Source: Saccharopolyspora kobensis (GTDB taxonomy: Bacteria > Actinomycetota > Actinomycetes > Mycobacteriales > Pseudonocardiaceae). Taken from it: a DNA stretch of 59,665 nucleotides. The notes under the pieces are model-generated. The model had not been told where the DNA came from, did not search any database, and saw only the letters and a program-made list of their open reading frames with translations. Below are positions 43,282 to 52,293 of this stretch, piece by piece (within the stretch, counting starts at the first letter, position 1; each line of letters opens with the position of its first letter). The position numbers were made by a program, and so were the translations under genes. The stretch is from NCBI RefSeq assembly GCF_900108315.1, contig NZ_FNVB01000018.1:1-59665 (forward strand), written 5' to 3'.

Positions 43282-44850
43282 TCAGGACGATCCGATGCCG
43301 GTGAGGGAACGGACCTCCATCTCCGCGGTGCGCCGCGGATCGCTCTGCGGTCCGCCGAGCAGCGTGCCGATGACGCCGCACAGGAACGAGATCGGGATCG
43401 ACACGATGCCCGGATTGCTCAGCGGGAACCACGCGAAGTCCACGTCCGGCAGGATCGAGCCGGGCGTGCCCGACAGCACCGGCGAGAAGATCACCAGCAC
43501 CAGGCAGGAGCTCAGCCCGCCGTAGATGCCCCACAGCGTGCCGCGGGTGTTGAAGCGCTTCCAGAACAGCGAGAACAGCAGCGTGGACAGGTTCGCTGAG
43601 GCCGCGAAGGCGAACGCCAGGCCCACCAGGAACGCGATGTTCTGGCCGTTGACGAGGATCCCGCCGACGATCGATGCCGCACCGATCACCAGCGCGGTCC
43701 ACCGGGCCACGCGGACCTCCGAATCCGGGTCAGCGGCACCGCGCTTCAGCACGTTGGCGTACACGTCGTGCGCGAACGAAGCGGACGCCGTCAGCGTCAG
43801 CCCCGCGACCACGGCGAGGATGGTGGCGAACGCGACCGCCGCGACGATCCCCAGCAGCACCGTCCCGCCGACGCGGAAGGCAAGCAACGGCGCGGCGGAG
43901 TTCTCCCCGCCTGGTGCCGCGAGGATCGCCTCGGTGCCGTTGACCGCTCCCGCGCCGAACCCGATCACCAGCGTGCACAGGTAGAAGCCGGCCATGGTCA
44001 CGGTCGCCCACACCACCGAACGCCGCGCTTGCAGCGAGTTCGGCACCGTGTAGAAGCGCATCAGCACGTGCGGCAGTCCTGCGGTGCCCAGCACCAGGGC
44101 CAGCGACAGCGAGACGAAGTCCAGTTTGGTCAGTTCGTTCTCGCCGTACTTCGCGCCCGGGGCGAAGATCTGGTCGCCCAGCGGGTTCCGCTCGGCGGCG
44201 TGCTGCATCAACGAGGTCATGCTGAAGCCGAACTTGCCCATCAGGAACAGGGTCAGCATCGCGGCGCAGAGGATCAGCATGCCCGCCTTGATGATCTGCA
44301 CCCAGGTGGTGCCCTTCATCCCGCCGACCAGCACGTACACCACCATGACCAGCCCGACGGAGGCGATCACCAGCGCTTGCCCGCCTGCGCTGTGCACGTC
44401 CAGCAGCAGCGCGACGAGGCTGCCCGCCCCGGCCATCTGGGCGATCATGTAGACGAACGAGATCATCAGCGTGGACACCGCGGCCGCGGCGCGCACCGGA
44501 CGCTGCTTCATCCGGAAGCTGAGCACGTCGCCCATGGTGAACCGGCCGGTGTTGCGCAGGAGTTCGGCGACCAGCAGCAGGTTCACCAACCAGCCCACCA
44601 GGAAGCCGATGGAGTACAGGAATCCGTCGTATCCGTAGATGGCGATGGCGCCGGCGATGCCCAGGAACGATGCTGCGGACAGGTAGTCGCCGGACAGCGC
44701 GATGCCGTTCTGCGCACCGGTGAACCGGCCACCGGCGGCGAAGTAGTCGGAGGCGGTGCCGCTGCTGCTCACGCGGTACACCACGTACAGCGTGATCAGC
44801 ACGAACACGCCGAAGATGCTCATGTTGAGCACCGGGTTGGCGCCGATCAT
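43282..44850 (-). CDS. actP: Monocarboxylate/acetate sodium symporter (ActP/MctC-like)
   Basis: A 522-aa SSS-family transporter with about 13 helices. Features include SSSGTASDYFAAGGRFTGAQNGIALSG split over the first loop, the DYLSAASFLGIAG motif, and RFYTVPNSLQARRSV. Such proteins import acetate, pyruvate or propionate. It overlaps the DUF485 gene by 4 bp (ATGA), the standard pairing for ActP/MctC transporters. The exact substrate is inferred from family and partner. Confidence 0.88.
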   Translation of the reverse strand: MIGANPVLNMSIFGVFVLITLYVVYRVSSSGTASDYFAAGGRFTGAQNGIALSGDYLSAASFLGIAGAIAIYGYDGFLYSIGFLVGWLVNLLLVAELLRNTGRFTMGDVLSFRMKQRPVRAAAAVSTLMISFVYMIAQMAGAGSLVALLLDVHSAGGQALVIASVGLVMVVYVLVGGMKGTTWVQIIKAGMLILCAAMLTLFLMGKFGFSMTSLMQHAAERNPLGDQIFAPGAKYGENELTKLDFVSLSLALVLGTAGLPHVLMRFYTVPNSLQARRSVVWATVTMAGFYLCTLVIGFGAGAVNGTEAILAAPGGENSAAPLLAFRVGGTVLLGIVAAVAFATILAVVAGLTLTASASFAHDVYANVLKRGAADPDSEVRVARWTALVIGAASIVGGILVNGQNIAFLVGLAFAFAASANLSTLLFSLFWKRFNTRGTLWGIYGGLSSCLVLVIFSPVLSGTPGSILPDVDFAWFPLSNPGIVSIPISFLCGVIGTLLGGPQSDPRRTAEMEVRSLTGIGSS

Positions 44851-45257
44851 CGCGGGTCCTCCCCGGTCACGTCCAGGTGCAGCGCGCGCACCCGGGGGTC
44901 GACGTGCCGCGCGGCGTAGCGCAGGTAGAGGACGATGATCAGGATCGTGGTGGCGAACTGGCCGACGCCCATCACCAGCCCGACGTTGATCTCGCCGATC
45001 AACCGGATGCTCATGAATTCCGGCAGGTAGGCCGCCAGCACGACGTAGCCGAGGTACCAGATGAGGAAGGCCGCGCTCATCGGGAAGACGAAGCGGCGCA
45101 GCCGGGATCGAAGCTCGTGGAACTCGGGGCGCTGCGCGATCTCGGCGTAATCGGGGGGTGGGTGCCCGGCGGACCGGGCAGCGGACTTGTCGATCTGACC
45201 GAAGGTCGCCGCCGGTGCGGCGGGCGGCACCTGCGGCAGGTGGGGTGCGTTGGGCAT
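44847..45257 (-). CDS. DUF485 partner of the ActP-like symporter
   Basis: A 136-aa DUF485 protein with two membrane helices (FVFPMSAAFLIWYLGYVVLAAYLP and VGLVMGVGQFATTILIIVLYLRYA) and the EFHELRSRLRRFVFP motif. DUF485 genes almost always precede actP-type genes and probably encode an accessory subunit. ATG 45257 has GGAAGGA just upstream. Confidence 0.9.
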   Translation of the reverse strand: MPNAPHLPQVPPAAPAATFGQIDKSAARSAGHPPPDYAEIAQRPEFHELRSRLRRFVFPMSAAFLIWYLGYVVLAAYLPEFMSIRLIGEINVGLVMGVGQFATTILIIVLYLRYAARHVDPRVRALHLDVTGEDPR

Positions 45258-46050
45258 TCGTCCTTCCAAGCAGATCTTCGCGTGGGCACGGATTTCCACC
45301 GACGTGTCGAAGTCCCCCCACGTCCGCCGACCGGTTCCGCGAATTCGCGAAGCCGAGCCGACGACCGCACTGCCCGCAATGCCAACCGGGCCGGAAGTCT
45401 AGCCAGCGAATCGACGACCACCGAGCCCCACAACGACACAGCACACACATTGATGAACTCTTCAGTCACGGAATGTGGTCAAAATTTCGGATCCCCTGAA
45501 GATCCACAGCCTCTTCCTGAAGTGGCCCCCGCACGAAAACCTGCTTGCGGTGCGACATTTCAGCAGCACAGAGGCGGTTTTCCGAGAATGCAGCCAAAAC
45601 CAGGCGGCTTCGAGCGGCGTCACGGGCCGCGCGACCTGCAACATCTCCCTATCGGGTGACTAAAGCACTTGAGCGCACCACAGAAGTGGACACGATCAGT
45701 GTTCACAACCCGCGCCACGCCTGAAAAACGATCTTGGTCCGGACATATTCGCTGGTCAGGGCACCAAAATCGCGCAAAACGGAAGATCGTCCGAATGCGG
45801 TAGTGTTCTGCCACCGACGAACCGGCGCACAACAACACCCGAAACCAGCTGCGACCCCCGAACATCGCAGGCTGCCCGGACGCCGACGTCGAAGACCGCA
45901 CCCGGCCACCCGCGAAAACCCCGAACGCAGGCAGCGCCGCCAGCCATCGAGAAACCGCCGCACGCCCCAACCGAACGGCGCAGCCTGCCCACCACACGAA
46001 CGCGCAGTCGGTTGACGAGACATCCGGCAGGCGCGGGAAAGGACTGCGTC
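45258..46050. other. 793-bp divergent gap between DUF485 and cvnA
   Basis: It is less GC-rich than its surroundings around 45440-45800, and none of its short open frames looks coding. It must contain promoters for the symporter operon (minus) and the conservon (plus). A TAGTGT at 45801-45806 could be a -10 for cvnA, but no matching -35 is seen. Confidence 0.45.
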
Positions 46051-48960
46051 GTGAGCAGCGGACTCGAGGACACGCCCACGCACGTGTCACGGGCGTCCAC
46101 GTGGCCGCGCGCCACCACGAAGGTCGTCGCACGGATCACCGGATGGCGCGACTGGAAGCTCCCGGTCAAGATCGGCGCCGTCGTGCTCGTACCGGTGATC
46201 TTCGCACTGGTGCTGGGAGTGCTGCAGATCCGCAGCCAGATCTCCCAGGCCGACGAGTACAGCGCCATGGACCGGATCGTCACCGCAGGCACCGCGGTGC
46301 GCACCGCGGTGCAGGATCTGCAGTGGGAACGCACTGAATCCACCGACTTCCTGATCCGCGGGCGAACTTCCGAACAGCAGGTCAGGGACCGCATCGCGAC
46401 CACCGACCGCGCACTCGACGCCGCTCGCGGAGCCCTCGGCGCCGCGCCCGACAACGATGCGGTGCGATTCGCCCGGCAGGAGACGAACCGGCAGATCGCC
46501 GAACTCGCCCCGACGCGCAACCGTGTGCTCAGCGGCAAGCTCGACCCCGACGACGCGATCCAGTCCTACACCGAGGTCATCGGCGACCTGCTCGGCCTCG
46601 ACCGCACCCTGCTCAGCCAGATCTCGTCCGCGCAACTGGTCTCGCCGGCGACCAGCGCGCACGAACTCGCCAAGATCAGGGAAGAGGTCCAGCTCCAGCA
46701 GGCGCTCCTGCTCACCGGGCTGACTCGCGGCAAGTTCACCGAGGACAACCTGACGCAGCTGGACGCCAGCGAATCCCGCCGCAGCGCCGCGGCAAAGGAG
46801 TTCCGCGCCGCAGCCTCCCTGCCGAACCGCATCTCCTACGACCAGCTCTACGCCGACCCCCGGTTCCCGGCCCGGGAGACCTCGGTGCAGCTGGCGATGG
46901 CCGAGCGCAACAACTCCCGAGCCCAGCTCTCCTCCGCCCTCGTCTCACCCGCGATCTGGCACGAGCAGTCGCTGAACGCCCTGGCCGCGCTCGGCGCCCT
47001 GGGCGGCCAACTGGACCAGCAGCTGCACGAGACCGCGTTCAACCTGCAGGACAGGGCCAGCAACCTGGCCGGCTTCGAATCCGTGATCCTGCTGTCCGCG
47101 CTGCTGATCGCAGGCGCCATCGTGGTGGCCGTCGCCCGGCACCTGCTCGGCTCCCTGGACCTGCTGCGACGCAGCGCGCTTGACACCGCCAACCACCAGC
47201 TGCCGAGCGCGGTGGCCGACATCCGCGCCGGGCACGCCCCGCGATCGCCCGTCGAGCAGGTGCCGGTGAACACCGCCGACGAGGTCGGCGACCTGGCGCG
47301 CGCCTTCGACGACGTGCACACCCAGGCGGTCAACCTCGCCACCGAGCAGGCCGAACTGCGCCGCAGCTACAGCGATTCCTTCGTCAACGTCTCGCGCCGC
47401 AGCCAAAGCCTGCTGGAGCGGCAGCTGCGCCTGTTCGAACAGCTCGAACGAGACGAGGAAGACCCCGACCAGCTGGCCACCCTCTTCCAGCTGGACCACC
47501 TGGCCACCCGGATGCGCCGCAACAACGAGAACCTGATGGTGCTCTCCGGCACCGACCTGGCCCGGCGCTTCACCCAACCGACCAGCCCGGCCGACCTGGT
47601 CCGCGCCGCGGTCTCCGAGATCGAGCACTACCCGCGCGTGATCGTCCAGCCGCTGCCCGACGTCAAGATCGTCGGCTACGCGGCCAGCGACCTGGTGCGA
47701 CTGCTCGCCGAGCTCATGGACAACGCGGCCAACTTCTCCGCCCCCAACACGCAGGTGACGGTCTCCGGACACCGGCGCGGAGACGGAGCCCTGGTCGTCG
47801 ACATCGTCGACCAGGGCATCGGCATGAGCGAAACCGACCGCGCGGAGACCAACATCCGGCTGGCCTCCGACGGCGAACTCACGCTGTCCACGTCCCGGCG
47901 CATGGGCCTGTTCGTGGTCGGCCGCCTCGCGGCCCGCCACGGCATCCACGTGGAACTGCACCCGGGTGCCGAGGGAAGGGGCCTGCGCGCATCGGTGACC
48001 ATCGGCCCGGAACTGCTCGCGGACGCGGTGAACCTGCCCCAGCCGCGGACGAACGGAGCCGCCACCCACCACGAGCACACCAGCGATGCCCTCGTCGAGG
48101 AGTTCGACTGGGAAGCCGCGGAACAGGATGCGGCGAGCCCCATCCGCAACGGCTACCACCTGCTCCGCCCACCGCGCGACGCAGAGCCGGTGCCAGAGCA
48201 GCGCGACGTGGCGAACGCCCAGGAGAAGGCCCCGTCCGACGGCGCCACCAACGGCGCGCCCACCCCCATCTTCGACAACCTCGCTTCGGCCTGGTTCCAG
48301 ACGACCCCCGCCACCGACCACACCACCCCGCACTGGCCCCCGCCCGGGGATGCGAGCAAGGGAACCTTCCTGTCATCCGGCCCGACAGGAAAGTTCCCTT
48401 CCCCTCAGCCGACGCACAACGGCAGCAACGGCCGGGTGTGGGCTTTCGCCAGCGACGAGGCGCGGCAGCGCGCTCAGGAGGTCGCGGCGGCGGAGCCGAC
48501 CAACCACACCTCCGCTGGGCTGCCGCAGCGCATTCCGCTGGCGAACCTGGTCGCCGGCAGTGCTGAGTCGCCCGGGACGGAACAGCCCCGCCCGCAGCGG
48601 AACCCGGACGTCGCACGCGGCCGGCTGAGCAGCTTCCAGGCCGGGCTCCGCCGCGGTCGGCACCGCCAGCGAGCGGAAGCGGTGAACTCCGCCCCGGCCA
48701 CCGAGCAGGCCGCCGCAGCGGCAAGCGATGCCGAACCCCCTGCCCCCACGTGCGATCAGGAGGTTCCAGACCACACCTCCGCCGGGCTCCCCCGACGGAT
48801 CCCCAAAACCCAACTGCTACCGGGAACAGTCACCGAGGTGGCCCAGCCCCGCCGCGACGCGGACATGATGCGCGGCCGGCTGGCCAGCTTCCAACGCGGG
48901 GTCCGCGAGGGAAAGCACAGCCTCCGCGACCCGCAGCGTTCGGCCGACGAACGGCTGTGA
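46051..48960 (+). CDS. cvnA: Conservon sensor kinase CvnA (nitrate/sulfonate-sensor type)
   Basis: A 969-aa membrane sensor: helix 1 about 38-60, an extracytoplasmic all-helical NIT-like sensor domain to about 340, helix 2 about 342-366, a HAMP-like region, a dimerisation region with FQLDHLATRMRRNNENL, and a HATPase domain (N box ELMDNAANF near 553, G1 DQGIGMS near 588). The Pro-rich C-terminal tail has two copies of HTSAGLPxRIP...RGRLxSFQxGxRxGxH. Residues 767-784 are encoded by an inverted pair of repeat units. GTG 46051 follows GGGAAAGGA. First gene of cvnABCD. Confidence 0.92.
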   Translation: MSSGLEDTPTHVSRASTWPRATTKVVARITGWRDWKLPVKIGAVVLVPVIFALVLGVLQIRSQISQADEYSAMDRIVTAGTAVRTAVQDLQWERTESTDFLIRGRTSEQQVRDRIATTDRALDAARGALGAAPDNDAVRFARQETNRQIAELAPTRNRVLSGKLDPDDAIQSYTEVIGDLLGLDRTLLSQISSAQLVSPATSAHELAKIREEVQLQQALLLTGLTRGKFTEDNLTQLDASESRRSAAAKEFRAAASLPNRISYDQLYADPRFPARETSVQLAMAERNNSRAQLSSALVSPAIWHEQSLNALAALGALGGQLDQQLHETAFNLQDRASNLAGFESVILLSALLIAGAIVVAVARHLLGSLDLLRRSALDTANHQLPSAVADIRAGHAPRSPVEQVPVNTADEVGDLARAFDDVHTQAVNLATEQAELRRSYSDSFVNVSRRSQSLLERQLRLFEQLERDEEDPDQLATLFQLDHLATRMRRNNENLMVLSGTDLARRFTQPTSPADLVRAAVSEIEHYPRVIVQPLPDVKIVGYAASDLVRLLAELMDNAANFSAPNTQVTVSGHRRGDGALVVDIVDQGIGMSETDRAETNIRLASDGELTLSTSRRMGLFVVGRLAARHGIHVELHPGAEGRGLRASVTIGPELLADAVNLPQPRTNGAATHHEHTSDALVEEFDWEAAEQDAASPIRNGYHLLRPPRDAEPVPEQRDVANAQEKAPSDGATNGAPTPIFDNLASAWFQTTPATDHTTPHWPPPGDASKGTFLSSGPTGKFPSPQPTHNGSNGRVWAFASDEARQRAQEVAAAEPTNHTSAGLPQRIPLANLVAGSAESPGTEQPRPQRNPDVARGRLSSFQAGLRRGRHRQRAEAVNSAPATEQAAAAASDAEPPAPTCDQEVPDHTSAGLPRRIPKTQLLPGTVTEVAQPRRDADMMRGRLASFQRGVREGKHSLRDPQRSADERL
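48352..48400. repeat. Inverted pair of 24-bp repeat units inside cvnA
   Basis: Left 48352-48375 (GCGAGCAAGGGAAC + CTTCCTGTCA), right 48384-48400. The frame stays open and reads ASKGTFLSSGPTGKFPS in the linker after the kinase domain. Both arms carry the AAGGG/CCCTT variant. The only copy inside a clear coding region. Confidence 0.92.
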
Positions 48961-48994
48961 CAACCCGCGTCAGTGAGGAGGACAGGAAACACCG

Positions 48995-49435
48995 ATGAAC
49001 GCGAACAACTCCCAACCGAGCCAGTTCGGATGGCTGGTCACCGACTTCACCGAGCGAGTCCCCGGCGTGGCGCACGCCGTGGTGGTCTCGGCGGACGGCC
49101 TGCTGCTGACAGCGTCGGCGAAACTTCCGACCGACCGCGCCGATCAGCTCGCCGCGGTCGCATCCGGGCTGCTCAGCCTCACTCAAGGAGCGGCGAGGTG
49201 CTTCGAAGCCGGCACGGTGAGCGAAACCGTGGTCGAGATGGAACGCGGCCTCATGCTGCAGATGGCGATCAGCGACGGCTCATGTCTCACGGTGCTCGCC
49301 GCGCCCCACTGCGACATGGGCCTCATCGCCTACGAGATGGCGTTGCTGGTCGAACGAGTCGGACAGATCCTGACCCCTGAACTGCGCTCCCAGCTGCAAG
49401 GATCGAGTCGGGTGATGACCGGCCAGTCAGTGTGA
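48995..49435 (+). CDS. cvnB: Roadblock/LC7 protein CvnB
   Basis: A 146-aa roadblock/LC7-domain protein (QFGWLVTDFTERVPGVAHAVVVSADGLLL...), MglB-like, the second conservon gene. CvnB is thought to act on the small GTPase CvnD as a GAP-like partner. ATG 48995 is preceded by GGAGGACAGG. It lies 34 bp after cvnA and 7 bp before cvnC. Confidence 0.93.
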   Translation: MNANNSQPSQFGWLVTDFTERVPGVAHAVVVSADGLLLTASAKLPTDRADQLAAVASGLLSLTQGAARCFEAGTVSETVVEMERGLMLQMAISDGSCLTVLAAPHCDMGLIAYEMALLVERVGQILTPELRSQLQGSSRVMTGQSV

Positions 49436-49442
49436 GGACGGC

Positions 49443-50024
49443 ATGAGCACAGGTCCGGAATCATCCGGGCGACACCATTGGGACGACCGCGAGTCGCCCC
49501 AGGCGGACGCCTTCGCCGAGGTCTTCAACCGGTTCACCCTCGACAGCGGACGACGCGGCCGCCGGCGCAAACGCGCGCCAGAACAGGTGGAGCAGCAAGC
49601 CCCGGCACAGCCCCCCGTGCCGGAACCGCCGTGGCCCCGGGAAGCCGACGAAGCACCACAGCCAGCTGAACCAGTGCAGGAGGAAAGCTCGGCCACCTAC
49701 ATCCGGCCATACGCCTGGACCGGTGGGCGGACTCGTTCCAACTACCGCCTGGAACTGGAAACTCTCGTCTCGACCAGCGAGTTCTGCCACCCGAGCCGGT
49801 TGCAGCGGATCGAGCACCACTCGATCGCCGAGATCTGCCGCCACCCCCGATCGGTGGCAGAGGTCGGGGCGCTGCTCGGTGTTCCGCTGGGCGTGGCGAA
49901 AGTCCTGGTCGGCGACATGGCCGACCTGGGACTGGTCACGGTGCACCAAACGGTCAGCGAATCCGGCACCACATCGCACTTCATGTTGATGGAGAGGGTT
50001 CTGAGCGGTCTCCGCCGGCTCTGA
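49443..50024 (+). CDS. cvnC: DUF742 protein CvnC
   Basis: A 193-aa DUF742 protein. The first 75 residues are charged and Pro-rich; the family core starts YIRPYAWTGGRTRSNYRLELETLV and includes the winged-helix-like CRHPRSVAEVGALLGVPLGVAKVLVGDMADLGL. The N-terminal extension is longer than in many CvnC proteins. Role in the conservon complex is unknown but its position is invariant. Confidence 0.92.
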   Translation: MSTGPESSGRHHWDDRESPQADAFAEVFNRFTLDSGRRGRRRKRAPEQVEQQAPAQPPVPEPPWPREADEAPQPAEPVQEESSATYIRPYAWTGGRTRSNYRLELETLVSTSEFCHPSRLQRIEHHSIAEICRHPRSVAEVGALLGVPLGVAKVLVGDMADLGLVTVHQTVSESGTTSHFMLMERVLSGLRRL

Positions 50025-50093
50025 CTCCTCCGGCGCGGGCCTCGTGGCGCAGCGCAGGACACCAGCTCGACACGACAACTGAGGTTGGCAGAA

Positions 50094-50699
50094 ATGACCC
50101 CCGAAACGCGATCTCGACCTGGGCACCCCACCACCAGGCCCACAACCGCGACCTCGGCGAAGATCGTCGTCGCAGGCGGCTTCGGCGTCGGCAAGACGAC
50201 GTTCGTCGGGTCGGTGTCGGAAATCGTGCCCCTGACGACCGAAGCAGTGATGACCGAGGCGAGCAGCGGCATCGACGATCTGCACGCCACCCCGAACAAG
50301 AACACCACCACGGTGGCGATGGATTTCGGCCGGCTGTCCTTGGACACCGACCTGATCCTCTACCTGTTCGGAACGCCCGGCCAGCAGCGGTTCTGGTTCA
50401 TGTGGGACGACCTGGTGCGCGGCGCGATCGGCGCCGTGGTGCTCGTGGACACCCGGCGGCTGGCGGACTGCTTCTCGGCCATCGACTTCTTCGAAGACCG
50501 TCGGCTGCCCTACATCGTCGGCCTGAACTGCTTCGACGGCATGCTGCGCCACCGCGTCGAAGAAGTCCGCGAAGCGATCGCGATCCCGGCCGACGTGCCG
50601 ATCGTGACGTGCGACGCCCGCAACCGCGGCTCCACCCAGCAGGCGCTCATCACCCTCGTCGAGTACGCCATGAAGTGGTGGCTCCAACGCACCGCTTGA
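50094..50699 (+). CDS. cvnD: Ras-like small GTPase CvnD
   Basis: A 201-aa MglA-like GTPase: P-loop GGFGVGKTT, switch II FGTPGQQRFWFMWDDL and NCFD as the NKxD-type base-recognition motif. ATG 50094 is preferred over a TTG at 50085 that overlaps the GAGG ribosome-binding site. It completes cvnABCD, a membrane-linked G-protein-like signalling set typical of actinomycetes, linked in Streptomyces to development and metabolism. Confidence 0.93.
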   Translation: MTPETRSRPGHPTTRPTTATSAKIVVAGGFGVGKTTFVGSVSEIVPLTTEAVMTEASSGIDDLHATPNKNTTTVAMDFGRLSLDTDLILYLFGTPGQQRFWFMWDDLVRGAIGAVVLVDTRRLADCFSAIDFFEDRRLPYIVGLNCFDGMLRHRVEEVREAIAIPADVPIVTCDARNRGSTQQALITLVEYAMKWWLQRTA

Positions 50700-50708
50700 A
50701 CGGCTGAA

Positions 50709-50754
50709 AGCATGGGAACCTTCCTGTCACCGCGAGGAAGGTTCCCATGCTCGC
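50709..50754. repeat. Inverted pair of 24-bp repeat units (17-bp hairpin)
   Basis: AGCATGGGAACCTTCCT (50709-50725) pairs perfectly with 50735-50751, with a 9-nt loop; the right arm lacks its TGAC end. It fills the convergent gap between cvnD and the protease gene. Confidence 0.92.
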
Positions 50755-50760
50755 GCACGC

Positions 50761-52056
50761 TCAGCGCCCACCAGGAACCGAGCCATAAGGCGAGCCGTAG
50801 GGGTCCTGCTGTTCGTAGCCGGAGTCGGTTTGACCAGTGGTCTGCGGAGACTTGTCCTGCTGACTGCCCAACGTGACCTCGACATCGCGCGGGTTGTTGC
50901 CCTGGCCATCGGTCACGGTGAGGGTGATTTTCGCCCCGGGTGCGTTCGCGCTGATCTGCGCGACGAGATCGGCGAAGCTGCTGACGTTTCGTCCGTTGAC
51001 CTTGGTGACCGTTTCACCGGCCTTGATACCGGCTTGCTCCGCTGCTGATCCCGGTACGACAGAGCTGACGGACGCTGCCCCAGTGTCGCTGTCGGTCCCG
51101 GTGACTCCCAGTTGGGGTTTGGTCGCCACACCGCTCTTGATGAGTTCGTTGGCCACCCGGCTGGCGGTGTCGATCGGGATCGCGAATCCCAAGCCGATGT
51201 TGCCCGAGTTCTGCCCGCTGGAGAGGATCGCCGAGTTGATCCCGATCACTTGGCCGTCCAGGTTGACCAGCGGCCCGCCCGAGTTGCCCGAGTTGATCGA
51301 TGCATCTGTCTGGATTCCGTTGTAGATGACGGGCTGGCCGTCGTCGCCCTTGGCTTCCACCGTGCGGTTCATGGCGCTGACGATGCCGGAGGTGACGGTC
51401 CCCTCGAGCCCGAGCGGAGATCCGATGGCGACCACCTGCTGCCCGACGGTCAGGGACGAAGACTTGCCGAGCTCAGCGGGGGTGAGGCCGCTAGCTCCAT
51501 CAAGTTTGATCACAGCGAGGTCGTACGACGGTGACGTGCCGACGACCTGCGCGCTCTTGACCGTCCCGTCGGGCAGTGTGACAGCGATCTGACCACCCCC
51601 GCCGACCACGTGATTATTGGTCAGCACATACCCGTCTGGGGTCAGAATGACACCGGTTCCCTCAGCACCGCTCCGGCCCGAGCGAACGGCGATGTCCACT
51701 GTGCTCGCAGATGTCTTGCTCGCCGCGAACTGCACCGTGCCGGTCTCCGCATTCACCTGAGTTCCGGTCACAGGATCGTGCTGGGACAACACTGACGATG
51801 AGCTACCCGATTCCGCGAGCAGCATTCCACCGCCCAAGCCGATGCCGCCTCCGATGGCACCGGCCACGAGTGCGACCGCGACCAGAGCTCCCCACCGCCG
51901 ACGTTCAGCCGCATGCGGCTGCCCAGGAGGAACTCCGGGAATCGGGTGAGTCGCAGCGGCGGCCTCATGCCCGCCCGCGAACCCCCCTCCGGGAGTGAAG
52001 TCGCGCTCAGCACCACCGTGTTCCGGCAGGTCGCCGGGGCCTCTGCTCGTCGTCAT
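50761..52056 (-). CDS. HtrA/DegP-type membrane-anchored serine protease
   Basis: A 431-aa trypsin-fold protease: a cytoplasmic N-terminus of about 55 residues, one helix (56-80), the protease domain with His149 (TNNHVV), Asp179 (YDLAVI) and Ser259 (GNSGGPL), a PDZ domain (about 320-410) and a Gln/Gly/Tyr-rich tail. It is of the actinobacterial PepD/HtrA type, acting in cell-envelope quality control. ATG 52056 was chosen; GTG 52089 would add 11 residues. Confidence 0.92.
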   Translation of the reverse strand: MTTSRGPGDLPEHGGAERDFTPGGGFAGGHEAAAATHPIPGVPPGQPHAAERRRWGALVAVALVAGAIGGGIGLGGGMLLAESGSSSSVLSQHDPVTGTQVNAETGTVQFAASKTSASTVDIAVRSGRSGAEGTGVILTPDGYVLTNNHVVGGGGQIAVTLPDGTVKSAQVVGTSPSYDLAVIKLDGASGLTPAELGKSSSLTVGQQVVAIGSPLGLEGTVTSGIVSAMNRTVEAKGDDGQPVIYNGIQTDASINSGNSGGPLVNLDGQVIGINSAILSSGQNSGNIGLGFAIPIDTASRVANELIKSGVATKPQLGVTGTDSDTGAASVSSVVPGSAAEQAGIKAGETVTKVNGRNVSSFADLVAQISANAPGAKITLTVTDGQGNNPRDVEVTLGSQQDKSPQTTGQTDSGYEQQDPYGSPYGSVPGGR

Positions 52057-52142
52057 GCACCGAGCGTGCCCCGCGAACCTGAGAGTCACCTTGGCTCAAG
52101 CTGTTGATTACCACCCAAACCGAGGCCACGCGTGCCGTGGCG

Positions 52143-52196
52143 GCGAGCATGGGAACCTTGCTATCAGGCGGCTGAGAGGAAAGTTCCCATGTTCGC
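52143..52196. repeat. Inverted pair of 24-bp repeat units, diverged
   Basis: Left 52143-52166 (CTTGCTATCA end) and right 52173-52196 (TGAGAGGAAAG...), each with two or three changes. It lies in the divergent gap between the protease and AbiEi-like genes. Confidence 0.88.
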
Positions 52197-52293
52197 CGCG
52201 TATCCCACCGATCGAGGATTCAGGTGCCCGACACGCGACCGGAACCGAGAAACCTCCCGAGGCCTGAGCCGCGGAGACCGGATATTGCAGGGC

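Noticed and set aside
45462..46132. Several overlapping open frames in the gap between DUF485 and cvnA
   Set aside because: They are Arg/Trp/Cys-rich translations with no coding bias in lower-GC DNA, in conflict with each other, and they overlap the start of cvnA.
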